From Krasilnikovozyma curviuscula (lineage: Eukaryota > Basidiomycota > Tremellomycetes > Cystofilobasidiales > Mrakiaceae), in assembly GCA_014825775.1 (NCBI GenBank), contig MVAQ01000299.1, positions 1-22,340 of the forward strand: a DNA stretch of 22,340 nt, read 5' to 3'. The position numbers and the translations under genes are program-made. The notes under the pieces are model-generated. The model worked only from the letters and a program-made list of their open reading frames with translations. It was not told the DNA's origin and searched no databases. Below, one piece after another: positions 10,067 through 22,340 of this stretch. The number at the start of each line of letters is the position of its first letter. Position 1 is the stretch's first letter.

Positions 10067-12276
10067 ATGCCCATGATGATAGTCCAAATTCTCATGATTG
10101 TTTCGGTTCTTCCTTCTTTGCTCTCTGCAGTGAGTTACTTTTCAATCTACACCTCGTTTCGCGACGTGAGACTAATCAAACCTTACACTCTCTTCCCTCT
10201 GGTATCCCATAGCACATCGCCCTGTATGATTCTTCGATGTTTGGCTACAATGGTACAACTCACCCAGCTAAGATGGACTACGTGCGTTATCTTCTTCTCC
10301 ACCGAGATTGAATCTGAATTCAAAACACCACTCCTAATTCTCTATTAATTTTTGGACGTAACAGAATACCAACGGTCAGGTTGAGCCATTGAGGCAAAGA
10401 GACAACCTCAAGATTTCCCAATGGTTCGGACACGGCTTCCTTGACTTGCCTCCCGTGGATGGTGCGTAATTCATAATATTCGTATCGCGTTTTCACTGAC
10501 ACTAAAAATCCACAGGTGTCTTCATGGAGCTTCCAGCCGGTAGATCTTACGATGGTGAAGTTGCTTGTAATATCGAACAAACTGTTCGTTCCTTTTAATG
10601 TAGCCTTTTTTCGGGTCGAGAACTGAACCCTAATTTCACATCGCAGACCCAAAGATATCCAGTCTATAATCTTCCTCAGAATGCCGCAAAATATCCTCTT
10701 GGGAAGTATGCGTGCAATATAGTTGGTCCTCTCCACACTGTCAACGAGTTCGGAAAGGAGCCCAACGTTTCGTTGTTTGGAGGATGTAGCCTTGCTATCG
10801 CTTACACCAGCGACCAGACCACTGTTAAGCCTGATGAGTTCACAGTGTTCTCTGTTAACCACCGGTGTGTTTGGGAACGAGAAATCAGCTTTGAGATTCC
10901 AGCTGCAATGCCCGCTTGCCCTCCAGGAGGTGAGACTAGTTCCAGCAAACTGTTCTTCTTTTTTGGTGTGTTTCTGACAGTGTTGTGTCTCTTTCAGGCT
11001 GCCTGTGTACTTGGAACTGGCTTCACACAGCAGGTCATAGGAACTCTCTTGGGCAGGGCGAGGGTTACCCTTCTGAAATGTTTAACTTGATGTACCGATG
11101 CAGGGTCAACAACGCAACGAGTACGGTTCCAGTGGCCATACCTGTCATCGCCAATGAGTGTGAAAATAACACCAACAATTGCACTGTTGGGGCGAAGCAA
11201 CCTCTCTACTGGGCACAAGCTGAGTGCGCATTCGTTTCCTCCTTTCCTTCTATGTGTCTTCACCACGCTGATCATCCTTCTTTCTCCGTGTAATCCAACT
11301 TACAGAGGTAACAACCAGTTCTCAAAAATCTCCCCATCCTACAACACTAGATACGGCTTTGCGGACGGTGCTCAAAATGACATCTTCGGCAGCAGCAGCA
11401 GCGTTTCAGCAGCTGCCACGGCCAACTTGACAACATCCAGCGCTAGCGCTTCAGTATCAGTCTCAGGTCCAGTCTCTACATCAACTTCTACCCCTGTTGG
11501 CTTTCCCATTTCTTATTCCGTATCCGCTGGTAGTTCAGCTTCTGCATCAACAGCTTTCACTGGCAAAGCCGCAACTTTGGTTCAGGCGATTACTTCAGGC
11601 TCATCTATGGACACAGTCTCATTCACAACAGTTTCAGCATCGTCAGAGTCTGTCCCTTCCTCTTCTTTTTCTGCTCCGACGAAAGATGGAAATGTTGAGG
11701 CTGTAGTTCTCAACGGAGCGACAACCACAACTACAGTAACCTTGACCAAGACCGTCGGATCTAATGAAAGGGACACAGAAGTCACAACAAAGACTGTATC
11801 CATTACTACTACCGTCTATGGTAGCACCCCTACCACCTCCTCCAGCAGTTCGAGCGGTAGTCCTTCGGTGGTCGTGGGTTCATACGTTGCAACAATTGAA
11901 GCTTTCGTCACTCCTTGTAAGTTGAGCAGTCAATTGATACTTTTGAATAAGATAAGAAGTTAGTGACTCATTAGAATACTTATATTCAGCTGCTGCGAGC
12001 TCTTCGGCAGTCGCAGCCTTCGCTTCAGCTTGCGTCAGTAAAAGAAGACGACGTTCTTCCTCACCCAATGTTGACCGCCCAATTGGCAGAAGACATTCAT
12101 CTCCGGCCATTCCTCGTCAAGAATCTCTGGTCAAGCAGTACGAGAGAGAGGAAGTTTCCAAGCGTCACGATCCTCAATTGGAACGAGCTGCAGACAGCAC
12201 CGAGAAAGAAGACATTTACAAGAGGAATAATTTACTAAGAACCCACAAGAGAGCCCGAAGGCGTCTTCTTCACTGA
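10067..12276 (+). CDS. Secreted AA14-like lytic polysaccharide monooxygenase (567 aa)
   Basis: Copper-dependent enzymes of this type oxidatively cut polysaccharides; AA14 was first described as acting on wood-bound xylan. Eight exons: 10067-10129, 10213-10281, 10365-10461, 10516-10583, 10647-10929, 10998-11223, 11306-11916 and 11990-12276 (1704 nt). Exon 1 encodes exactly a 21-residue signal peptide ending LLSA, and exon 2 begins with His22, so signal cleavage would expose the N-terminal histidine needed for the copper histidine brace. Downstream blocks resemble AA14 as I remember it: EIPAAMPACPPGGCLCTWNW, YPSEMFNLMYRCRV and KQPLYWAQAEGNNQF. H129 (in GPLHTVNEF) is the best candidate for the second copper ligand and Y226 for the axial tyrosine (inference). 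Residues about 298-473 are Ser/Thr-rich, probably heavily O-glycosylated. The last exon encodes a basic tail of about 95 residues with several KR pairs and no hydrophobic GPI signal, which is unusual. Substrate cannot be told from sequence. Confidence 0.75.
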
Positions 12277-13052
12277 ACGTCTATCACAGGTTCTTCTGTG
12301 CTTCCACCATGATGCTGATTCTGGTTCTACTTGCCGGCAACGTATACCACAGCTCTTTCTGGTCTTCTTGATTTCACTTCTTGGAGTAGTAGCAGGATTA
12401 GCAGGTTTACTACTTCCTTCTATACCTTCACCTTCATCTGTGAAGGTGTTCGAAATACAAAAGCTGCTTAAATCTCGCGACTATCATGTTTGAGTTCAAT
12501 ATACAGCAGTTTCTTTGATAGCAATTGTATCGGATTCCGTGGTCTCTCATATGTTGTCGTCAAGACCTCAGGGAAAGTTAGAATGAGTTCCTAGAGTGTT
12601 GAAGCGATACAAAAGCCGCGATTGAACTTTCCACGTTTATTAAAAAGATGGCAATATTGTTGCGCTGCCAACCAAAGCAACAACCGGTTTAGAGTGCGAA
12701 CAAGCCATGAATCCAAAAGAAAAGAATCGAAGTCAAAAGGACTGAGGAATTCATCATTCAGAGAGCTATATAACGATGCTGGGACCTATACTGGATTAGA
12801 TCGTATGCGACCAGGGCGGGGAAACGAAGGGCGACTTGTACGACGAGATATTCATCTGACGAGCCATTGAGGCTGATTAAACCACTCCCTTAGCTGACGT
12901 AGAAAAGAGAAAATTAAGTGGTTGAGGAAATGAGTGGAGTGATCTGGTGGGTGATGATAAGGATCATTCCGACTTCTGGCTTCGGTCTAATGAAGTGCTT
13001 CTTTGCTTTCCTGCGGCGATGAAGACATTGATAGTTGACCATGATCGATTTC
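12277..13052. other. Convergent 3' intergenic region, no gene seen
   Basis: 776 bases between two converging genes. It holds one neat inverted repeat (12429-12448, listed separately). An 82-codon plus-strand frame at 12622-12870 begins with TTG and has no family resemblance. The length is generous for two 3' UTRs, but I find no tRNA box pair, no splice-linked exons and no repeat. Confidence 0.5.
12429..12448. repeat. Perfect 8-bp inverted repeat, 4-nt loop
   Basis: CACCTTCA, the loop TCTG, then TGAAGGTG, about 150 bases after the AA14-like stop. It would fold into a short hairpin in a 3' UTR. It lacks a following T-run. It may be chance or a processing or stability element. Confidence 0.5.
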
Positions 13053-15816
13053 TTAAGCTGTCATTCTCTTCTTGGTGCTAGCTCCCAAAGGTCTGTTGCT
13101 GACCTTGGAACACCTCACCTTAGACTCATTCACATTGTTAGGGATGGAGCAAAGAAGCGCTTCGAGTAAACCACCGGATGGAGCACCTTGATCTGGGATA
13201 GATATTGAAATATTGTTGGCTCGAGCAAGGGATTCATCCTTCGATACATGGCTTGGACTGATCGCTGACGGACCTGCAGAGAGCTCGATCGACGGCGGAA
13301 ATGTTCCAGGGACTACGATCTGAGGAGAAGAAAGCTCTTGTGGAAGGGATTTTTTCATAGGGTGACTTGGAATATCAAAACTTGAAGAAGCTGAACACAA
13401 AAACATAAGAGTCAAGTCAGCGACATCCAATATATACCAGAGTATAAAAGCTGACCGTTGAGACTTCTCGCCCTCTTCGCACTAGTCGGAGCTTCAAAAT
13501 GGGGAGAAGCGAAAGAGACGCATTTTGTTCGAGAATAAGTAGCCTTATAGTTATCCAAATTCCTAGAAATGACAGCCTGAGAACTATTGACTGATCTTGC
13601 AGGTGGAGCTTGGTAATGAGCCCGTCGCAAGATGGGAGCTGCCGTGGTTCCTCGTCTCATTCTATACTGACTTGCAATTGGTTCAAGATCATCGATCACC
13701 CTGTTCATTGGTAAGAGTGGTTTCCCGCTTAGAGCGACTTCTGCTGAATATTCTTCAACAACTTCGAGATCTTCATTTTCCTGCCCATCTTGGTCTTCCT
13801 CTTTGTCATCTTCTGACTCCGACTTGAATACTAATCGGCGCTTTCGTCTACCCAATTCTATGACCTTACCAAAAATGTCTTTCTGGTCCAAATCGACTTC
13901 TCGAAGACTCACAGGGTTCCAAAAGACGAGTTGAGGATGGCCAACTGAGTCTTCTTCTTCAAAACCATCAAACGAGCTATGAGGGAGATGTTGGATTTGG
14001 ACTAGTTCTAGACAAGATTTGACATTCTCACTACCCTCTCTGAAATCGCCGTCGATATGACGACTAGACGCCGCTTCTTCGCCATCGTCGGTGTCCATTA
14101 TTTCGAGAGCAGGATTGGATAAAGCTGGAACTTGACGACTTAAAGTAGTTCTCGCCTTCTTCGTAACTCTATAAGGCTCATTGCTGGTAGTTCGAGGATT
14201 GAGGCCATTTGTAAAGTTACTGTTTTGAGTTTCAAAAAAATCAGGGAACTCTTGTCGGCCACAGAAATTAGTCGACGTACCTCTGGGCGACAAAGTTCCG
14301 GTGTTGCTCTGCCGGCCAATGGACGAGAGCGCCTTTTTTCTTATTCGGAAGAGGCTCAATAAATTCTGTTCCATCTTGAGGTCTTTGTTTTTTGAGCGTC
14401 AAAACAGGTGTGAGGGACGCAGAGATATACTAGAAGACCTCAAAGGGTGTGGCTTTAAGGATTGGACTTACCCGTCGGGAAATTCTATCATCTCCAGCAT
14501 AGGAACCTTGAAGAGATTGTCATATTCTGGGTCCTGTTGAGCAACTCTGCGATCTTTTAAATTACTTGACCTATCCATCTGCTTCGAGACAACATGATCG
14601 GCAATCCCAGACAACTGAGAGTCAGTGGGGACGACTTTCCACTGACTCATACCTTTAAACTGTTTATCTGATCGATGGTGGATGGCTTCTGACTTGTCTG
14701 GGAAGAAAACTTCTTTTGGATAAGGTAATGGTCGAGAACGTTGTTTCTGCATGTGAAGGCATCGAGGAGCAAGAACATTTGGCAAATCTTCTTCACTGTG
14801 AAAAGCTTTCGCATTCATTTCTTGGATGATTTACTACATGACAGGTCACTCACTCGTCTGATGCGATTGAATACATCTTCAGTGGCCGGAGGTCTGGATG
14901 AGCTATATTCTGTTCACGACCGAGTTTTCTGACCTTCTTACCACCAAATTGATCAACTATCTTGACTTTAATTGATCTCAGTCGTCTGGACGATGATGAC
15001 CGTTGGGAGCTATCGTCTTCTCTATCTTCGCTTGGGCTGAAGACCTGGCGTCCGTTCCTCTTCTTCAACGCGGTCGCCTTCTTTGATTTCTTAACCGAAC
15101 CTTGATAGGTTCTGACATTTGGACCTTTTCTTCTGATTCGGTTCAGCGAGGACTGTCTGAGGAAATCTTCCACCGTAAGAGGAGACGGCTGTCGTATAGC
15201 GATTTCTGGTGCTGGTGGCCTAAAGCTGGATTGTGATGGACACGCCGTCAGGTCGAAAGCGGGAGCGTTGCGGCGATTATTGCTTGTGTTTCTGGATGGT
15301 CCTGATGACGTTGAAGGAGAAGTCGTTGATACAAAGAAAGAAACTGCTGGTGGGGGTGGTACAGGTTGATCGGGCTCCTCATCCTCCAGTTCCAGCTCTT
15401 CATCGTCCTCCTCGTCTTGGACAGCAGCCATCTTTCCAACCTCTAGGTCCGTATGACCTACATCATGATTATATTCTCTTTCATGTTTTTCATCCATCGT
15501 CCAGTTCTCCTGCTCCTCCAGGACTAGTTCGAGCTGCTGGTCTGCTGGTTTGGCGTCGACTTCGACAGCCTCCTGGCTTTGGTTTTGCTGTTCGTCCCCC
15601 GATACTAACGACGATTTCGTTAGCGAAACAAACCCTATATAATCACGTTCATCTGAAAAGTAAGATAGGAAGAGATCGATGGGTTCTACGGCCAAAAACG
15701 AGGCAAGTTTCAGCACAGGCTTTCGACACGAAGTACTGTTGAACCCTACTTTTCTTTTCCCTTCTCTTGCTACCCCTTCTCTTGCTACGACCAGAAGCAG
15801 CCGGTGAAGATACCAT
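13053..15816 (-). CDS. Large charged, probably nuclear protein of unknown function (about 780-800 aa)
   Basis: I do not recognise a family. Well-supported exons on the minus strand are 15652-14854, 14795-14472, 14382-14281, 14219-13456 and 13390-13053. The N-terminus is probably an ATG at 15816 (MVSSPAASGRSKRRGSKRRE) joined to 15652 by a first intron whose donor I cannot fix; GTCGTA, GTAGCA and GTAGGG all keep the frame. The protein is hydrophilic and looks mostly disordered. It has an acidic run (DEEDDEELELEDEEPDQP) followed by PPPP, basic nuclear-import-like clusters (KKSKKATALKKRNGR; GRRKRRL), many Ser-rich stretches and a second acidic block (SESEDDKEEDQDGQENED). Somewhat more ordered pieces are KVKIVDQFGGKKVRKLG, DGTEFIEPLPNKKKGALVHW and RMRRGTTAAPILRRAHY. 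There is no signal peptide, membrane helix, zinc finger or enzymatic motif. A chromatin or kinetochore scaffold is one idea, by composition only. Confidence 0.7.
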
Positions 15817-15820
15817 AGCT

Positions 15821-15835
15821 TCAGTTTGATGTCAT
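15821..15835 (-). other. Mini upstream ORF before the unknown nuclear-like gene
   Basis: ATG ACA TCA AAC TGA, ending four bases before the main ATG at 15816. If the transcript starts upstream of it, ribosomes would meet this minimal ORF immediately before the main start. No transcript start is known. Confidence 0.3.
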
Positions 15836-16119
15836 ACAGGCTCCGATGCCCGTTCAGAGGCGGAGGTGGCCAGAGAGCACAACGAAAGCAACTAGTAAGC
15901 TGGAATTTCGAAGGGAAACAGGTGACGTAGTAGTAATCTTAAAAATGGGCTCCAGCTCTATAAATACCTTCGCCATAAATGCGATACTACTGACCTGACG
16001 AATTTGTCCTCTAAATAGAACAGCTATGGTCATGGTCAAGAGGTGCGTCGGAATCGGATCTTTCTTGTCGGTCGCACAGGACCGATTTTTGGACGGCCGC
16101 CCTACTTTGCGCGTCGACC

Positions 16120-16126
16120 TATAAAA
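16120..16126 (+). promoter_or_regulatory. Candidate TATA element of the ATP-grasp gene
   Basis: TATAAAA lies 65 bases upstream of the ATG at 16191, with a second candidate (TATAAATA) at 15959. Both are on the plus strand with plausible spacing; which is used cannot be told. Confidence 0.35.
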
Positions 16127-16190
16127 CCATCAAAGCTTTTATTTCTGAGGGAGGAACAACCCTCGTTTAACCTACAACTTATTCGTCTTG

Positions 16191-17513
16191 ATGGCTTTCG
16201 ACACTATTCTTGCAGGTCTCTCTACAGCTCGAGTCGCTGTCCTTCACCAAAAGATCGCCCCACCAAGCTTCAACGGGGTCTCGAAGCCTTTGAAACCCGG
16301 AGGTAGGCTAGATAAATTATAGAAATCTAGCAGTCTCTAACTGTTATATGCTGTGTGTATACAGGATACAAGGATAGTTCTGCCGACATCGCGTTCAATC
16401 TTCAACAAGCTGGCCTCACCGTGGTAACTCCTGTCCATTCGCCAGACCCAGCTCAAGATTTGGACTGGTCTTTTCCTGATACCAAAGAAGGGATATTGGA
16501 CGCTATAATGAACCATGGTGCAACCCATCTGTGGGCCAACACCGTCCTCTTCGCTTCGCATCCACTTGTGTTTCTCGCCCAATCATCACAGATACCTCCA
16601 ACCACAAAGTTTGTTGGACAATCTCCAGCTAAAGCTGAGAAGTACGATGATAAAGCTTGGACCAACAATTGGTTGAAGTCGTTGAAAGGTCTCGAGAACA
16701 CGTTTCCCCAATCTTGGATCATCAACAGAGGTAGTAAACAACAAGTAGAGCTGGGCGAAGTCAAACTGCCTTGCGTAATGAAGCCTGTACGTGGCAGGGG
16801 AAGTCATGGTGTCAAATTGGTGAAAACCAGGGAAGAGTTGTCAGACCACGGAGAAGCTCTCTTTGGCGAGGGGAACGACCAGATCCTCATCGAGGAATAT
16901 TGTGAGGGAGAAGAGATCACCATCACTGTGATGCCGCCTGGTGAATACACCACGGTGAGAGCTCTTCGCGATTCTTCCCGCGTTGTTTGATACTGATAAC
17001 TTGCTGCATTGATCTCACGTAGGGAGGAATCCGAAAAGAGCACTGGGCACTTCCCGTCGTCACCAGATTCAACCACGTCGACGGCATAGCTCCTTACAGT
17101 GGTATCAGCGCAGTAACAACAAACTCCAGAATTCTTCCTCCTGAAGAGTTCGCCCGGAACAAGTACTACCAAGAGGCTTCAAGGGCTTGTGAGCTGATAG
17201 GAAAGTATTGCGATGCTTGGGCGCCTATCAGGATTGATGCGCGTAGATTCGGTAATGGAAAAGATAACTTTGGTCTGTTCGACATAAATATGAAGCCCGT
17301 ACGTTAATACCCCTCGGTTCACCGACTTCATAGGAAGTTTCTTTTATTGTAACTGAACTTCTTACTTGTTGTACTTTGAAGAATACTACTGGTCCAGGTA
17401 GACCAGGCAGAGATGACCAGGACAGCTTGACCGCCCTCGCGGCAGCGGGTCTGGGTTGGAAATACCAGGACGTGCTCGTCAACACGTTAAATCAGGCCAG
17501 AACTGTTATCTAA
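16191..17513 (+). CDS. ATP-grasp enzyme, D-Ala-D-Ala ligase-like (369 aa)
   Basis: ATP-grasp ligases join a carboxylate to an amine through an acyl-phosphate. Four exons, 16191-16302, 16365-16954, 17023-17298 and 17382-17513, total 1110 nt. The N-terminal third (from about residue 13, ARVAVLHQKIAPP) looks like the pre-ATP-grasp fold. The ATP-grasp part shows CVMKPVRGRGSHGVKLV with the nucleotide-binding lysine K177 and a glycine-rich loop, then ILIEEYCEGEEITITVMPPG around 212-230. The metal-binding residues follow: D306 in IRIDARRF, then D321 and N323 in FDINMKPNTTGPGRPG. This order matches D-Ala-D-Ala ligases and related dipeptide or carbamoyl-type ligases. Fungi have no peptidoglycan, so the substrate must be different; I infer a cytosolic small-molecule ligase. 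No signal peptide is seen. Intron 3 falls exactly between MKP and NTTGP of the active-site motif. From memory, similar proteins occur in other basidiomycetes without an assigned function. Confidence 0.82.
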
Positions 17514-18468
17514 TCCTCAAAATATAATTTCTAATATTAATACAGCTTCAAGAAGCCAGGTTAAGGGTACGTGCTCATGGCTCCAGCAAGCGCATTCCAG
17601 AATGGCTTGGAAGACGACCGATGAATCGAATTGATCGAACCGCATTCCCTTCGACGTAGAGCTTAAATCTTTCCATAACTACATCTGTCTTGTTCTCATA
17701 TATTTTACCCTGTCTACGAAACCCAACATGGCTAAGCAAGCAATGGAAGTAAGTGTCACGACAGTTATGTTTTGATATTGATCGACACAATCTCACTCCA
17801 GCCCTGTTAACTGTTTGGGTACACTGGTAGTGTTCTAACGCAGTCATAGATATCGAGAATTTAGCAGAGGTACGACCAACTTACCCATCTATCTCTGACT
17901 TTGGTTCTTATCTCTTCAAGGATTTGCATGCAACAGTTCATGGCCGTAAAAAAGGATTGTGACGCCTGCAGCAACATAAAGTGCGCGAAGGACCCCAATG
18001 AGGTATCAAAAGAGCAAGGTGTTACTGAGAAGACACCCAATGTAATTGTGACCTAGCGTTGGCTGGTAGACACAGTTCGTACGTCTAATTCATGATCGTT
18101 TCAGTGGTTTGTTGTTTTCTTCGAACTCGAGATTGATCTCGAGTTTTCGCATAACTTCTAGTACCAACTTTTGCCCATTTCATTTCTCCACAACCTGTTT
18201 GTCCCAACCACTGTATCCAGTATGTGTCGTGCAGGTTATGCAGAGGGCTTTTCGAGGGGCTGACCATGGAGTGGAGCTGCTTCCGTGTGTAGTTCTTTCC
18301 CGCCTCCATCGCCGGACTACATTTGCCTCTAAGCGACAACTGTAGATGCTTCAGACCATATGTATACATCTCCATATATCCTTCTACAACATAGCGTAGC
18401 TTCTGTCTCCTTATCTCAGTCCAAAGTCTTCCACACGAAATCAAAATACAAGATTGCTGCATCCACGA
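17514..18468. other. Convergent 3' intergenic region with a possible small gene
   Basis: 955 bases between the ATP-grasp stop and the VPS34 stop, too long for 3' UTRs alone. It holds a candidate small plus-strand gene (17728-18056, listed separately). A 125-codon minus-strand frame (18462-18085) begins with ATG just after the VPS34 stop but resembles nothing known; I take it as chance in the VPS34 3' UTR. A GATCGAACC near 17634 resembles a tRNA B box but has no flanking stem or A box. Confidence 0.45.
17728..18056 (+). CDS. Possible small Cys-containing protein, structure uncertain
   Basis: Two pieces look coding. One is a short first exon, 17728-17748 (ATG GCT AAG CAA GCA ATG GAA), followed by a strong GTAAGT donor. 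The other is an open frame ending at TAG 18054-18056 that reads KKDCDACSNIKCAKDPNEV, then a hydrophilic end (TEKTPNVIVT). An intron from 17749 to a CAACAG acceptor at about 17936 keeps the frame and gives a protein of about 47 residues; alternatively, the 42-residue ORF from the ATG at 17928 stands alone. The CxxC plus Cys pattern hints at metal binding, but it is too short to assign. I recognise no family. Confidence 0.28.
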
Positions 18469-22051
<3,583 letters not shown>

Positions 22052-22340
22052 TCCATTGGTTTCAGCTGATCGACGTTGGCGGTTACTAGAGGAGACGCTT
22101 CATACACAAGGCGATTCGAGCAGAGTCCCATTTCGATACTGCACGGTACGTCTCTTTCAAAGAAGCCTCTACTATTAATGTTCTGGGCAAGTTTTGGCCA
22201 TGATTTAGAATCAATTTTTGTTTGGTTTGCAGCAAGCACATAGTCTGCTACGATCGATTTCTTGCAGCGCCTTGTGCTGCCTGCGTCAGCGATCACAGCA
22301 AGGTCTTCATCGTTCCTCTGTTGTTACCCCTTCGAGGACC

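Larger units (their letters stand above)
15817..16190. other. Divergent promoter region, unknown nuclear-like gene / ATP-grasp gene
   Basis: 374 bases between divergent starts. For the plus-strand gene there are two TATA-like elements, TATAAATA at 15959-15966 and TATAAAA at 16120-16126, the latter about 65 bases before the ATG. On the minus strand a five-codon ORF (15835-15821) ends a few bases before the ATG at 15816. Confidence 0.5.

Noticed and set aside
12304..12375. Short hydrophobic frame (MMLILVLLAG) downstream of the AA14-like stop, considered as an alternative GPI or membrane end
   Set aside because: The apolar run is too short and is followed by a polar end, and no good splice sites link it to the oxidase frame.
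12622..12870. 82-codon plus-strand ORF in the convergent gap
   Set aside because: It starts with TTG, has a chance-like composition and has no splice partners.
18085..18462. 125-codon minus-strand ORF just after the VPS34 stop
   Set aside because: It has no recognisable features and lies where the VPS34 3' UTR should be, so it is probably chance.

Overview
This window is nuclear DNA of a filamentous or yeast-like basidiomycete, most likely a tremellomycete relative of Cryptococcus or Kwoniella. The evidence is gene structure: dense genes on both strands, each cut by many introns (mostly about 50-90 nt) with GTGAGT/GTAAGT-type donors, CTGAC/CTAAC-like branch sites and CAG/TAG acceptors. The proteins are of basidiomycete type. 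I see no bacterial operon, phage, insertion sequence or CRISPR array. Exon borders below were worked out by hand from frame continuity, splice consensus and remembered family sequence; no alignment was run.

Layout, left to right: (1) minus strand 1-1040, the 5' part of an M17 leucyl aminopeptidase with a mitochondrial-type presequence, cut by the window edge; (2) plus 1946-3089, a DUF4336-family protein in six exons; (3) plus 3527-6087, NMD3, the 60S subunit export adaptor, in nine exons; (4) minus 6204-7889, a Brl1/Brr6 nuclear-envelope protein, convergent with NMD3; (5) plus 8297-8728, a PIG-Y/Eri1-like subunit of the GPI-GlcNAc transferase, followed 79 nt later on the same strand by an unrecognised 88-residue membrane-protein candidate (8808-9166); (6) plus 10067-12276, a secreted AA14-like lytic polysaccharide monooxygenase whose mature protein starts with histidine and which ends in a Ser/Thr-rich region and a basic tail; (7) minus 13053-15816, a long, low-complexity, charged protein of nuclear appearance that I cannot name; (8) plus 16191-17513, an ATP-grasp (D-Ala-D-Ala ligase-like) enzyme of unknown substrate; (9) minus 18469-22051, VPS34, the class III phosphatidylinositol 3-kinase, complete in 13 exons.

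The genes do not form one pathway. Most are conserved housekeeping functions: ribosome export, nuclear pore and envelope assembly, GPI-anchor synthesis, autophagy and vacuolar sorting, and peptide turnover. The less ordinary parts are the AA14-like oxidase with its odd C-terminus, the PIG-Y/small-ORF tandem, the unnamed nuclear-looking protein, the ATP-grasp enzyme, an overlapping upstream ORF in VPS34, and one unusually long VPS34 intron with inverted repeats. I found no convincing new multi-gene system.
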